64,000 bases of DNA from the NCBI GenBank assembly GCA_003956705.1, contig QZCP01000457.1, positions 62,001 to 126,000 on the forward strand. Direction: 5' to 3'. The stretch comes from Brevipalpus yothersi. Lineage: Eukaryota > Arthropoda > Arachnida > Trombidiformes > Tenuipalpidae. The notes under the pieces are model-generated. The model did not search any database, was not told the origin of the DNA, and saw nothing but the letters and a program-made list of their open reading frames with translations. Both the position numbers and the translations under genes were made by a program. This document shows, one piece after another, positions 1 to 12,318 of the stretch; the stretch's first letter is position 1; each line of letters opens with the position of its first letter.

Positions 1-296
1 TTTCTAGGGTAACATCTAGTGAGCTCATTGTTGTCATGGCTTGATGATATGAGGAAGTAAAACTGTTATATCTCAAGACAATCTAGCACATCAACAGCGA
101 GATAGCAAAACAGTTGAGCTTTTGGCCAAACAATCAATAAAACATATCAACCAGTAAGTAGTCTGCATGCTGATAATTTTGCGTTTTTAGCTTGATTTGA
201 GTGAAACTTTTTAAACTGCTGCTGTCAACTCTTGTTCATCATTGGAAAAGATAGTCTGTTCGAAAATCAATATATCAATTGATTTCCATCCAAACG
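1..296. other. Upstream region of the hydroxyacid oxidase gene
   Basis: No coding region is recognised here. The stretch is AT-rich and must hold the promoter and 5' leader of the oxidase that begins at 297. No clear TATA box was seen. Confidence 0.4.
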
Positions 297-1581
297 ATGC
301 AACCAGGCAATGATAATGATTGTATTGTGAAAAAGTTGATCAACGTTCGTGAGTTTGAGGAGGAAGCCAAAAAGAGGATCCAAAAAAATGCTTGGGAATA
401 TTATCGAAGTGGTGCCAATTATGAACTATCTTTACGTGAAAGTGAAGCTGCTTTCGATCGATTGAGAATAAGGCCAAGATTTTTCAGTCAAGATCTGAGT
501 AATCGAGATCTGGGAACACAAATTTTTGGTCATGAAATTCATTTTCCAATCGGTGTATCTCCAACTGCCATGCAACGAATGGCTCATCCTATGGGTGAAG
601 TTGCCACAGCCAAAGCATGTGAGGCAATGAAAACTATCTACACCATGAGTACACTTTCGACATCATCGATCGAAGAGGTTGCTTTAGCAGCTCCTGGAGC
701 TACCAAATGGTTTCAATTGTACATATACAAAGATCGAAAGATGAGTTTGGATCTAGTCCGTAGAGCGGAAGTAGCTGGCTTCAAAGCCATCGTGATCACC
801 GTTGATCTACCTATTCCGGGACAACGTTACGATGATTTGAGAAATAAATTTGTACTTCCCAGTAACCTTCGATTGGCCAATATTCCACCACAATTGGCTC
901 GCATGAGCCATGAGGAAGATTCATCGGGTTTTGTCAGCTATGTGACCAAACAATTTGATGCCACTTTAACGTGGAAAGATTTCGAATGGTTCCAAAAGCA
1001 AACCAGGCTACCTGTATTAGCCAAAGGAATACTGACTGTGGAAGATGCCCTACTAGCAGTTGCTCATGGTGCTTCGGGAATCATTGTATCAAATCATGGT
1101 GCCCGTCAGTTGGATTCTGTTCCTGCTTCGGTAATACCCTTGAATCATATTGTGGCATACTAGAAGCCATTGATTCACTGAATGATATAATCTTGTCTTC
1201 TTTCTTTTTTCAGATTGAAGTGCTTCCAGAAATCGTGGAAGCGGTAGGAGATAAATGCCAAGTGTTTCTGGATGGCGGAATAAGATCAGGTGTCGATGTC
1301 CTGAAGGCTCTTGCACTTGGAGCTCGAATGGTTTTCGTTGGAAGGCCTATTATATGGGGCCTTGCCTGTGGTGTAAGTGATAATATGATCCCAATTGATG
1401 CCGAATTTCAACAATATTATTATTATTACCAACTTTTTAGGGTGAAAATGGTGCGAAAAAAGTTTTGGAAATACTTCGCGATGAACTTGATGTTGCTATG
1501 GCTCTATCGGGTGCTGCTCGATTGAAAGATTTGAATAGTTCCATGATATGTAAAGCAAATTCATTTTGGTCTAAGCTTTGA
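297..1581 (+). CDS. HAO1: Peroxisomal 2-hydroxyacid (glycolate) oxidase, FMN-dependent
   Basis: Oxidises glycolate or related 2-hydroxyacids to 2-oxoacids with FMN and oxygen, giving hydrogen peroxide. I read three exons, 297-1130, 1214-1372 and 1441-1581, all joined in phase 0, giving 377 residues against about 370 in animal HAO1. The reading frame extends upstream, but the first ATG is at 297. Visible family signatures are YYRSGAN near the N-terminus, MQRMAHPMGE, the active-site segment VSNHGARQLDSVPAS at the exon 1 end, FLDGGIRSGVDVLKALALGA and VFVGRPIIWGLACG. The protein ends in Ser-Lys-Leu, a canonical PTS1 signal, so peroxisomal import is expected. An AATAAA lies at 1855-1860. The substrate could be medium-chain hydroxyacids (HAO2-like) rather than glycolate. 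Confidence 0.93.
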
Positions 1582-1917
1582 GATCGCTGATGGTTCAGAG
1601 GAAATGATTTTAATTTAACTTGATGATAAGCTTTCATCTTAGTTCAAATACACTCACATAGATGATGATGATTAAATGATCATGAGGCTTATGAGAGGCT
1701 TCTTCCTCTGTAAAAGAAATGATGATCAAATTACGCAGACATGTTGCCTCAACTGAAGTACATCTTCGAAACATGAGATAATGCTAACTGCATTTGATGG
1801 AATCAAAAAGTTTTCCTTTCTTTCCAACTCATGTTGCTTATCACAAACTGAATCAATAAAGTCTTTCTCTTTCTTCTCTTGTCTTATGTATATTGACCAT
1901 TCTTCATTGCTTTTTCG
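1582..1917. other. Oxidase 3' UTR and short intergenic gap
   Basis: Holds the 3' untranslated region of the oxidase, with an AATAAA polyadenylation signal at 1855-1860. Only 57 bases separate this signal from the innexin ATG, so the innexin 5' leader must be short or overlap this 3' end, unless an upstream non-coding exon exists. Confidence 0.6.
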
Positions 1918-3349
1918 ATGCCAACCTGGCGAAGAGAAATGACCACTGATTGGGACACTGGAAATACGAAATCCAAATCTGATGGATTGACAAAATTTTT
2001 TGACAGTGTTAAAGCGGTCAAATTTCCGCGACTCTTTAAGCTACGTGCCAAAGAGATAAACAATTTGATTGTGATGTTAAATGCTTCCATATTAGCTAAA
2101 ATTCTATTGTGTATGGGTATTCTTGTGACATACAAAGATTATTTTGGACAAGAGATCGATTGTAATGTGCCAGAACAAAAAACCATGTCAAAAGCGAAGA
2201 TCGATGATTACTGTTGGTCAGAGGGTATATTCGTGGTTCCTGATACACCACCATACCAGACATCATATCCAGGGATCACAAGTTTACAGGTAACCGATAG
2301 CCAGAAAGTATATCTACGATACTATCCATGGGTACACGTGAGCCTAATATTTCAGGTAATTTTCTTTTTTTGGAAACAATCATTTCCCACAAATTTAACC
2401 CCCGTAAATGATATTGAATGTTTAGGCTGTAATGTTTTATCAAGCGAAATTCATATGGATCTGTATGCAAGATGAAAAAATTCGCAAAATATTCGAAAAA
2501 ATAGTGGATAAAGATGTGAACATCTATGAACTTGATGAGCTGGTACGATCAAATGTTGTCCAAAGGGTTGCCGATCTACTGTATACTGGTGGCAATTTTT
2601 ATTATCGTGTGATCATGATGGAATTCACCTGTATGTGCCATTTGTTTACACACATATGGTTAACGGATCTTTTTCTTGGCGGCAATTTTCATTCTCTCGG
2701 CTTCAAGTGGCTACAATACAATCATGGGCTGATTCGTGTGGATGAGGATCCATTGCGAAAAATATTTCCACGAGAAGCTAAATGTTCAATCAAACGATTC
2801 GGTTACAGTGGAGGTATTGAAGTTTTCGATGGTCAGTGTTATATACTGATGAACAATGTGGTGGAAAAAATATATCTGGCACTATGGCTTGTGTATCATT
2901 TATTTCTTCTCATCAATATGTGTGTACTCATTTGGCGAATGGTCATCTTTATGTGTCCATTCATTCGATTGGCTTCACTTCAACAGACCGGCTCTCCACA
3001 AGCGGCTAAAAAGTATCGAAAATTGTGTGGAAATGCTGGCAATTGGTATATACTTCATCTACTGTCAACCCATTTGACAGCATCCTATTTTATGGATCTT
3101 ATCGATTCGGTGGTAGCACAACATTATGATTCAAAACGAAGGCCAATATATCGGTCAAGATTTGCTGAGAAGGCAAGAAAATTGAAGAAAAAAAGTCCCA
3201 CAACACCATTGACCATGGAAATTTCATTGGCAAACAATGCCAATAGTAATGATCGACAAGAGGACGATAGTAATAAGAAATATGAACCTGGACCTCCTGT
3301 GCCAATAGTTTGGGATGGTAAAATCGATGGATTATGGCCAGAAAATTAA
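1918..3349 (+). CDS. Innexin (gap-junction channel protein)
   Basis: Forms invertebrate gap junctions or hemichannels in the plasma membrane. Two exons, 1918-2355 and 2426-3349, joined in phase 0, encode 453 residues. The innexin signature is present as YYPWV (usually YYQWV) at about residue 135, followed by a second helix that runs across the exon junction into AVMFYQAKFIWIC. Four hydrophobic segments lie near residues 44-65, 137-160, 205-230 and 305-330. Each extracellular loop carries two cysteines: IDCN and DDYCW in loop 1, REAKCS and DGQCYIL in loop 2. The EKIY segment before helix 4 is typical. The N-terminus is about 20 residues longer than in most innexins, so Met8 could be used. Which innexin paralogue it is cannot be told by eye. 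Confidence 0.95.
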
Positions 3350-4439
3350 ATTAATTCTTTTTTGGTGGATTCATTTGGTAAGGAAGATGGAAGCAAAATT
3401 TGCATAACCTCCACCATAATAATGGAAATGAATTGATTCCATCTTTCTATATCTTGAACCACTTATCGCTTGATATAGCCTTAATTCATGCGATTTATGT
3501 ACCTTCAAAATCTTTCTCATTTACAGAAGAGCAAACTGGACCATTGGAACCGACGTGAGATAATGTCCATGGAAGACATCACACCACATATTGTATGGTA
3601 CATCACACCATTATCGATCAAGCGATTGAAGTAATTCTTTTCGTCAATTTATATCTCTCATGAATCATCGACAAAGCATACAAAAAACGCTTTCCGGTAA
3701 TATAAGGAATTCGATGCATGCATGATTGATAAAGCATGCTCATTTAAATGATTACCACAAAAATCATTGAGAGAGAGAAGCTAATCGAAAACTATTGGAG
3801 AGTAAATTGTGCTGAGAAAATAACATTGTTCGGTGAAAGTGAGGCTTGTGGTCATGTAGAGAAGAATACAATCGGATGAGATTTCGTTGATTTGATGAAT
3901 GAACTTGTAAAAGAGAGTAGAATTCATTCAAATATTTGAATAAATTCACCTAAATCTACTGAATTGTAGAGGATAGAACTTTTCCGATGGGATAAATATG
4001 AGAACTCAATTCTGGTGACCTGAACAATCCATATCGTTTTTGAGCCCACTTTTTTTATCCCCTTGATTTCGAGGTGAATCCAAATCCGGTTGCCAGATTA
4101 AGGTGAATCTTTCCGATGAAGTTTAAAGTAGAGAGACAAAAGGAATAGAGAAAAGAATGCATGTTTCTCAGATTTTTCCATCGGATTAAGAGTATCAAAA
4201 TCCTCTATTGTGCTGATTCCCATGTAAAACGTCATGAAATGGGTCGATATCATCTAGGCTAATGTGAGCTGTTTTTTTACCATCTTTTTCAGTTGTTTTT
4301 GAAAGTTTTTAACGTCAACATCTCAGCAACTCTGATACTTTTTGTACTCTACACATTTTTGGATGGTCTCAACGTACAATAATTCCATAATAGAACCAAT
4401 TGTGGACACTTTTAGTTATTTAATTTGATTTTCTTCAAT
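3350..4439. other. Intergenic region, innexin to ZP gene
   Basis: No gene recognised. AT-rich sequence containing the innexin 3' UTR and the ZP gene promoter. A tiny open frame around 3560-3634 follows a splice-acceptor-like TTTACAG but has no recognisable content. Confidence 0.4.
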
Positions 4440-7066
4440 ATGGCCAAATTCTTAAATTATTTTGATGTGTTTTTTTCGATTCTATTGATCATCACTTATT
4501 TGACACCACATTGTTCATCACAAGCAACTTTTACATCCTCATCAATTGTAGACAGTGAGTTGAAATGATGAAGTTTTCTCTGTACTGATGTACCATGTTA
4601 ATGTGTTATTCTTTTCATCTCAAATCATGATTGTAGACATAAAGTGTACCAAAAGAACGAATATGCAAAAATTTACATCCATCATAACATTACCCAAAGG
4701 ATTTTCTGTGCAACCTGTTTTCGAAGAGCTTGGTTTTGATGATCAAGTTGCCAAAGGAATAACTACCGATTGTTCCATGAATTCCATGTCAGGAAGCTCA
4801 GAACAGTATATGATGAAGATCAATAATTTTGAGCGATGTGGAGTGAAATCAGAGAAAGGTACCGATGGAAAAGAATGGATCTCAGTTTCCCTACGATTAC
4901 CGAGAGTCAGAGGATTACAGACGATTGAAGATGAGCATATTATAATTCTATGTCGACCACAGGATCCAATAATGATCAAAAATAGAGCTTTAGATTTACG
5001 AACATACTTGTAAGTAGTAGTAGAGGCCTACAAGAATGGCATCATCCACAGCAAGTCAAACGAAAAAAGCTTATGAATTTGAAATGAATGAATGAACTTT
5101 GAAATATAATTCAATCAACTGGAATCATTTTCTTCTTCTTCCTTTCACTTAACCAAACAGTGAGAGACCACCGAGAACTGTGTTCAGTGGAAGCAGTAAC
5201 GATATGGAAATTCGAATGGGCTTATTCGCCAAGCCAGCAGGTGTATCTTTTTATTCAGAGGAAATTCCATCCGATGGAGAAATCAAAATCGGTGAAGATC
5301 TACAATTCCGAGCCATAGTGAGACCTGGCGATGGTATGTGTGTGTGTGTATTACTGTTTCCATTTATCTGGAATTGAATAGATCTTTTTTGGAATCTGTA
5401 ATGATGTACTTGTTTTATGCGGAATCTTTTTATTGTTTTTTCTTTTCTACTTTCTGGTATGTATATTATACTCAATAGGTTGGAATTATGCGAGACTAAA
5501 GGATCTTAAGGTGCACCGAATGGATTTACGGTCTAATCGCAGTCAAAATATGATTACCGATTCTTCTGGTAACTCTAATGGTCTTGAAACTAAGATGACC
5601 ACCATCACCAAAACGATTGGCAATAGTAAGAGTGGAGGTCAATCGTCAGAGATGATTTCATTGGTGATGGATGATGGTTGCCGGAATCCACAATATTCAA
5701 CATTGGCACCATATCATCCATATCGAGACACAAGTAATCCTCTAGCGGTTGCCTTTAATTTTAAAGCGTTTATGTTTCAAGGTATGCCTGATGATGGGTC
5801 CATTCGGATAACTGCCAAAATAATGGCTTGTGTTGATGAAATAGATTGTGCACCAGTAAGTGGAGAAGTTTTCTTTCTCTTTTTTTTCTTGCTAAGATGA
5901 TCAATTTACCTCTCTTAACTTTTGGGTTGACAATAGTAGTAGGATTGACTTGAAAATTATCCATCTCTTTATCTTTATCTCTTCCTATTCTTTCTCTCCT
6001 CTTTTTGGGACTAATTTTTTTCCTCACTCTTGTCATCATCTTACTTATTTTAAATGAACACACACACACAAAACAGACATCATGTTCAGACAATGGCCAG
6101 CAAGGATATGGACGTCGTAAACGAAGATCGACCGACAAGCAAGATGAACATTTTGGGCGCCAAAAAGATGGAGAATTGATCAAGAGGAATACAAGTGATA
6201 ACAGTGTGTCTGATGGACAGACAAGTGATAACCTCCGACATGATGGCTCTCGTGTACATCGAAAAAGATCTGATGATGAGCCAAGAGAGGCTGATGATCG
6301 TCATCACCATCCTCATCCGGTTGGAATGAAAAATATTATGCATACCGGAATGTATTCAAGTGGAGAAACGAATGATTTTATAGAAAATTTTCAAGTCAAA
6401 GTGGTATTGCCTGGATATGCTAAGCGAAGTGAGTTCCTTTTTGATTGTTGATTCATGAATTTCAAGTTTTTTTCCATCTTCTTCTTCATTTTGCCACTAA
6501 TTTAACCAATAGTCGAATGTTTAGATCACATCAATCTCAATCCGATTATCGCTGCTCATCAGTATTAACGTTTGATTGAGTTTGATGAAGGGAGCCAAAG
6601 AGAAAATTCAGTTACTCTTTACATGGTTATGTGAAGAAAAAATGAAGATATTTCGATCATGACTTGACTTTAGACCACGTTTACATCATGTTCATGAGAT
6701 TCAAAATTAATCGTATCAATTTTTCTTTCTTCTTCTTCTTTCTCAACCATATTGGTAAAATATCTTCATGAATGAATCTGGAAAACTCACATTGATGGAC
6801 ACCCACTTATGGAACCAAAATTTTGGTGATGATAATTGCTATATTTTATGCTTGATGCTAAAAAAGCCTCTGTGAATACAATTTCAGCGTCCATACATCA
6901 ACAGCAACAACAGCCAAAGGAAACAGTATCCACATCTTTTGCTCATATCGAGCCGAGCTGTAAATCAATGCTCATCATGATATCAGTTGTTTCAGCATTA
7001 CTTTGCTCAGCCACGGCTTTGGCCGCAATATGTGCACTTCGTGTACGAGCTAAGAGAATTTATTGA
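4440..7066 (+). CDS. ZP-domain type I membrane protein
   Basis: Zona pellucida domain proteins polymerise at apical surfaces, and in arthropods many shape cuticle. I read six exons: 4440-4554, 4637-5009, 5161-5333, 5479-5855, 6077-6428 and 6888-7066. Phases agree at every junction, giving 522 residues. Exon 1 is too short to stand out alone and encodes a hydrophobic signal peptide (FFSILLIITYLTP). Exons 2-5 hold the cysteine-bearing ZP module (TDCSMNS, RCGV, ILCRPQDP, DDGCRNP, KIMACVDEIDC). Immediately after it comes RRKRRS, a furin-type site as expected in ZP proteins. The last exon encodes one transmembrane helix (residues about 490-513) and a short basic tail. The segment after the furin site is rich in Asp, Ser and His. 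It is not assigned to a subfamily such as dusky, miniature or piopio. Confidence 0.88.
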
Positions 7067-7819
7067 GTTCATCAGCATTCCCAAATCATTACTATATATC
7101 ATAGTCTGTTATCATAAATTTTCTTCTTTCTCTCTCCCTCTTTTATACTATTATTATTATGCGTGCCATACTTTATTTGGAAAAAGAAAAATCTTTCTTA
7201 TTTTCTTCTCAACTTTACTCGCTATATGTGTAGATGTGTGTATGTGAAAGTATCAGGTCTTATTCAATAGAAATGAGATAGAATATAAGAAATGAGAAGG
7301 AGAGAGAAAATTCTCATACACCATGATGATTAGAAGTATGACTCTATTCAGTCATTATTGGTGAAGATAAATTGCCCTAGTAGATACCCAAATGTATTGA
7401 CTCAATCTTGTATACATCTTTTTGTATTCTCTATCTTCTTACTTCTTACTTCCATTCATTCCCTTTTTTTTCTCTCTCTCTCACTCTCATCAAATTCATC
7501 ATCTTCATTCTCACCACCAAATTCAGATATATAAATTCATGCTCTCTCTCTCTCTCTTCCTTACATCACACACTACACATCCTATCTGAATTCAATTCAT
7601 TCGTCATCCTTACTTATCTGAACCTTCCTTCTTTTCTATCTTCCCCATTGATAAAGGTAAAAATTTACTCTCTCTCATTCTAACACTCCCATCTTGATTG
7701 TGAGCCTTTTGTTCCTTCATTTCATCTTCTCTCATCATCCCATCTCATCTTTTCTCTTTCTCTCTCTTTCATCGTCAAGCTAATGTTTCTGGTATCTTGA
7801 AGCTTTTCATCAGCGTGTT

Positions 7820-7848
7820 GAGAAGAGAGAGAGAGAGAGAGAGAGAGT
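7820..7848. repeat. (GA)n microsatellite
   Basis: Perfect GA dinucleotide run of roughly 28 bases in non-coding DNA. Confidence 0.9.
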
Positions 7849-8485
7849 ATTCAAAAAAATATTCCTTCATGGACAAGATGATGATTCTGTATCCAAATAG
7901 GATTATCATAGATTGTAACAGTCAACAGCGTCATGTATGATGAAAATCAGCATCATCATGTGAGAAAATTCATGCAAAAAAGATTGGGAAGTGAGAATAA
8001 GAGGAGAGGTTGAAATAAATTTTCATGACCAATTTCGTGATCTCAACATACACATTCTCTCCACAGGAAAAAGGTGGAAAAATTGTATCCTCCAAAATTT
8101 TTGATCAAAGACTCTGTATATCTGTCTGTGTGAAAAGATCTACTCAAGACTAGAATCACGATTGAATCAGAGGCATGAGGTGATGTTTCTCTCTCTCTCA
8201 TGTGCCAAGGAGTTAACAGACGTACACAACTCTATCCACCTCCATTCAGTTTTCAATTTTCTCAAAGTGGTCACAGTAGAAGGAGAAAAAAAATCATTTT
8301 CCGATTGACAAGTCAAAGAAAAGATTTTGAATATCAAAAGATGTGAAAATAAAATCAAACAAACAGCTAGATTGGCAACAAGAAAATTATATATTCATGT
8401 ATATTTGATTAGTTATACTTGGACACGAGTTGCTGGCTCACGAAAAAAAAATTGGTCTCAAAACTTTTCGGTCCTTGCCTTTTTG

Positions 8486-8504
8486 CTCTCTCTCTCTCTC
8501 TCTC
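8486..8504. repeat. (CT)n tract, upstream arm of CT-GA pair A
   Basis: CT run about 135 bases before the long GA tract at 8640-8702. On one strand the two tracts are complementary and could pair. Confidence 0.85.
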
Positions 8505-8637
8505 CCTACATCTCGAGCAAAGTCCCGAAAACAAGTCCTAAAAGACCTTATTTCCTATTCTTTTCTGGCCACTATTCTCTCTCCACTTCGGAGAACTTTT
8601 GCTCTCCTATTGTGGCTAGCAAAAGGTGAGTCAGGCC

Positions 8638-8639
<2 letters not shown>

Positions 8640-8702
<63 letters not shown>
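8640..8702. repeat. Long (AG)n microsatellite, locus A
   Basis: About 62 bases of uninterrupted AG repeat. Open frames through it encode only Arg-Glu repeats and are not taken as genes. Confidence 0.95.
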
Positions 8703-8706
<4 letters not shown>

Positions 8707-10618
8707 GAAGTATTACAAGAGAGTATCGAGTTGCTGGCTATCCAGGTAAAACGGTGCGAGAATAGAGAGAAAGAAGATATTCAGACTGAGAAAAAGAATA
8801 ATAGCCAAAAGAAGAAAGTAGCAGTGAGTCTCTCTCTTTCTTTCTTTCTCTCTTTTCTCTTACTCTCTCTCATTTGGCCTCACGAGAATGGATATCATTC
8901 TAAGCCCCGCTTCATTGGACCCTATCTAAGATCAGCATCTTGGCACATTTTGTAGAAGCTTCTATTTTCCTCAAGAAAACCCCAAGAGTCCATATGTCGT
9001 CTGGTCATTTCTTATTCTGCGGCCGGTCAACAGCATCTGCCTCCATGAGTGTAATCAGCATGTCTGTACGGTGGAATAATAGGCACTGGACGTGCGTCCA
9101 GCATTTCGCGTGCTCAACTTTCTAAGAAGAAGAACTGCCAAAAGGGATAGAAAAGATTAGCCTTTCTCTCTCTATCTACACACCCTTCACACAGAGCAGA
9201 TGATGTTTGAACAAATAATTTGGAAAAAGTTTTTCATCTTCGAGCTTCCGTTTCATCTTGACCATCTCATCTTCTGCTTCCTACTTTTCTTGCTCCAATC
9301 TAAGCGCTTTTTTTTCCAGTGATCAGCCATCCCTATCAAAGTGAGTCAAATTATCAAGTGATTTTTTCCACTTGACGTAAGAATTTCTGTTGATGAGGTG
9401 ATAATCAAGCAAAAGCTATAAAGCCATGAAACCACAATATCAACCAAAAAATGAGTGCAACTCTTCACTTTCCTCAATAAACAGACATGCACACACACAT
9501 ACATACATCACTAATTTCTCTCTGATACACATGTACAAGAGGTTTAATTTAATTTTTTCACTTTTTTGAAAAATATTCTTTGCTCTAATAAATTTGGTTA
9601 TGTGTATGTACGTATTCTCAACCAGCCCATCAGGCTCATTTGGTGCCTAACCTTTTCCTTTTTTTTCTCCTCTTTACCTTTCCATGTATATACTACACAC
9701 TACATTAATAATCAGGAAAAAAAAAGGTGAATCTCGATTTTGGAATCAGGTTTATTTGGTTTCCGGGAGAGACGTGAAAAAAAGGTAGGCAAAGAGGTGT
9801 GATGATGAATCAAGCCATTAAATTGAATATGATTTCAAAGGAAAAGGATGGGGATGAAGATTCAAATGATGTTTCATGGGGGGGGGGGAATAAAAATGCT
9901 TTCGAGATGAGCTTGTCACTTGTTGAGTCTACTACCTCTCTCTGGGATTGAGTGATTTTCATCGAAAGTGTGTTTGAAGAAATGTATTTGATTGAATTTA
10001 ACCTATCAATGAGCATCACTTTGATGATGGCTCCATGATTCCAGTAGCCCGGATGATTGATAAAAATGAAAACATTTTGTTTGGCGATCATGTTGAAATG
10101 AAAAGGATCACACACACACACAAACACAGGTTGGCAGAATCATGTCAGCTTGGTATCGAAGTAACTTCAATACTTCAAGACAAAGATGACAGGTATGAAA
10201 GATGGATGAAAATTTTGAGAGAAAAGTAGAAGAGGAAAGAAAATGAAAGTTCCAAAAATTTTCTTATCCCAAAAAGAAAGTTTCAATCTACTATATCTCC
10301 AAATGAACAGATAGCCTGATGACGGGAGCCTCATGATATTCCAGAATTGAAATGTCAGTCAAAGCTGTAGAATGCTAGATTGATTAAGAACAAGCAAAGG
10401 CGTGCTTGTGATTCATTGAGGAAAAATTTTGTTTCTGTCAACAAAATTTTGGTCCCACTTTGGCACAAATGTGTACCTTGTGTGCTGGATGCTTTTATCG
10501 TCATCATTTTGAAACTGATTCATAATACATGTACATGTATTCATATACTCACTCTCTTGCCCTCATACTAGTGTAAAAATGTGGATAAGTTGATGATATT
10601 ATTTTACCTTCTTTCTTT

Positions 10619-10639
10619 CTCTCTCTCTCTCTCTCTCAG
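10619..10639. repeat. (CT)n microsatellite
   Basis: Short CT run in non-coding DNA. Confidence 0.8.
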
Positions 10640-11977
10640 TCTCTGGCACAGAATGAATCACGTTTCACTCCTACAATCAGCACGGTTGATATGATCTCAA
10701 GAATCAAGTGGCTGCAACATGATCATTTTGGAAAAGATGATGGTCTGTCTCTCTTTCTCTTATACTACAGATTCGCAGGTGAAGCCCCGAATGGATCCCT
10801 TAAAACTAGTTGAAATTGAGGTGCTCAACAACAACCGCAGTCTGTTCAAGTTGAGGTCAGATATATTGAATAACATGTATTCATTTCGAAAAGCAAAGGT
10901 AATGTAAGGAAGAGAGAGAGCAAATAATGGTGGACAGTTGTTGTACTGATCAATGGTGTATTGCAAGTGTTTGCCAATCTTGATTGAATCAAATAGGTTA
11001 ATCATGAGCGAATGGAATGTTAAGAAAATCAGAGACATTTTGAGGGAAAGAAAATGTTTTCAATTGATTGGTGTGTCCATTATTGATGCTTCATGGACTA
11101 TTTTTCTTATCATCATCTGTTGGTGATGATTGTGGACAAGATTGTGTGAATATATTATTATATGTGTTCGAGACATGCAAGAATCGTGAAGATTTTGTCG
11201 ATAATTTTGAGTAGAAAGAAAAAATGAGTGCATTCAAAATGATAAAAAATATCAAGAAAAGATATTTACCTGAACTGCACTGTTCAAAAAACAGTTGTTC
11301 TGTCCTGGCATATTTAATAGTCCTTTGGCCTGAGCCATGGACATGATGAAGTAGAAATATGGATTACTTTTTTCTCCAAAATGACAAGCAGAAATCAGAT
11401 CACAAATCAGTTCTCATTGATTTTTCCATCTCTCTTGGAGAGTGTATTAAGTTCGGTTTCCGAAGAGTGAAGCAAAATATGGATAAAAAAAGATGATGAT
11501 TTAAGATCACTTTGATGGTATCCAAAGATTTGTGTACATGTGTGTGTGAGTGTATATAAATCAATTAATATAAATTCACATCCACTGACAAGAACGTTGG
11601 CGTAGGCAGATCAAGTGTGGAGGGAAAAAAACAGTAGCTAACTTGAGCACATTCACAGAGGTGAAGTTAAACAGTCAACACATGAACACTGTGAAAGTTT
11701 TCCAACAAATAATCCCAATCGGTAATACTATTGGCTATCAAATTTAATGAGTATCAAAATTTGAATGATAAAATTTCTCATTAACACTGTTTATCAACAA
11801 ACAATTCACACAGACACCGTGAGATTTAATCAAATCAAGCCGGCACAATTGTATATAGTAAGGCCAATACACTATACACGCTAAAATACTGTATATACCC
11901 TACACTGTATGAGCGTGCACAGAGAACTGAGGCCAAACTTTGGTGCCGAAAAACTTTAACTTCAAAAACTAGTGAGC

Positions 11978-11998
11978 CTCTCTCTCTCTCTCTTCTCT

Positions 11999-12031
<33 letters not shown>

Positions 12032-12056
12032 CTTCTCTCTCTCTTCTCTCTCTTCT
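11978..12056. repeat. CT/CTTT-rich tract, upstream arm of CT-GA pair B
   Basis: About 80 bases of CT repeat with TTCT interruptions. It precedes the GA tract at 12138-12205 by about 80 bases and is broadly complementary to it. Confidence 0.85.
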
Positions 12057-12132
12057 TGAAAAACTTTTGCTCTCCCTCTCTCTTTGTTACAGGTTCGGGA
12101 GAGAGAGCCGTGAGGTCACTTAGAACCTGTCC

Positions 12133-12137
<5 letters not shown>

Positions 12138-12205
<68 letters not shown>
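12138..12205. repeat. Long (AG)n microsatellite, locus B
   Basis: About 68 bases of uninterrupted AG repeat. The spacer before it carries an 8-base inverted repeat, ACAGGTTC at 12089-12096 and GAACCTGT at 12123-12130. Confidence 0.95.
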
Positions 12206-12207
<2 letters not shown>

Positions 12208-12291
12208 AGGTCGGCGGGAGGAAGGCAGCCGAAAAAATCAAAAGCTCCAAGATATATTGAAGCTTTCTCTCTATTTCTCTTTCTTATAAGC

Positions 12292-12318
12292 ATCCAATGT
12301 ATGAGCCATACATTGGAT
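12292..12318. repeat. Perfect 12-bp inverted repeat with 3-base loop
   Basis: ATCCAATGTATG, then AGC, then CATACATTGGAT. The stem is exact. Several smaller perfect stems follow within 400 bases. Function unknown. Confidence 0.9.

Noticed and set aside
8430..8955. Overlapping plus-strand frames of 100-111 codons
   Set aside because: They read mainly through the GA microsatellite (Arg-Glu repeats) and CT tracts; no splice or family support.
9810..10127. 105-codon minus-strand frame near the G11 run
   Set aside because: Ser/Ile/Asn-rich AT translation without splice or family support.
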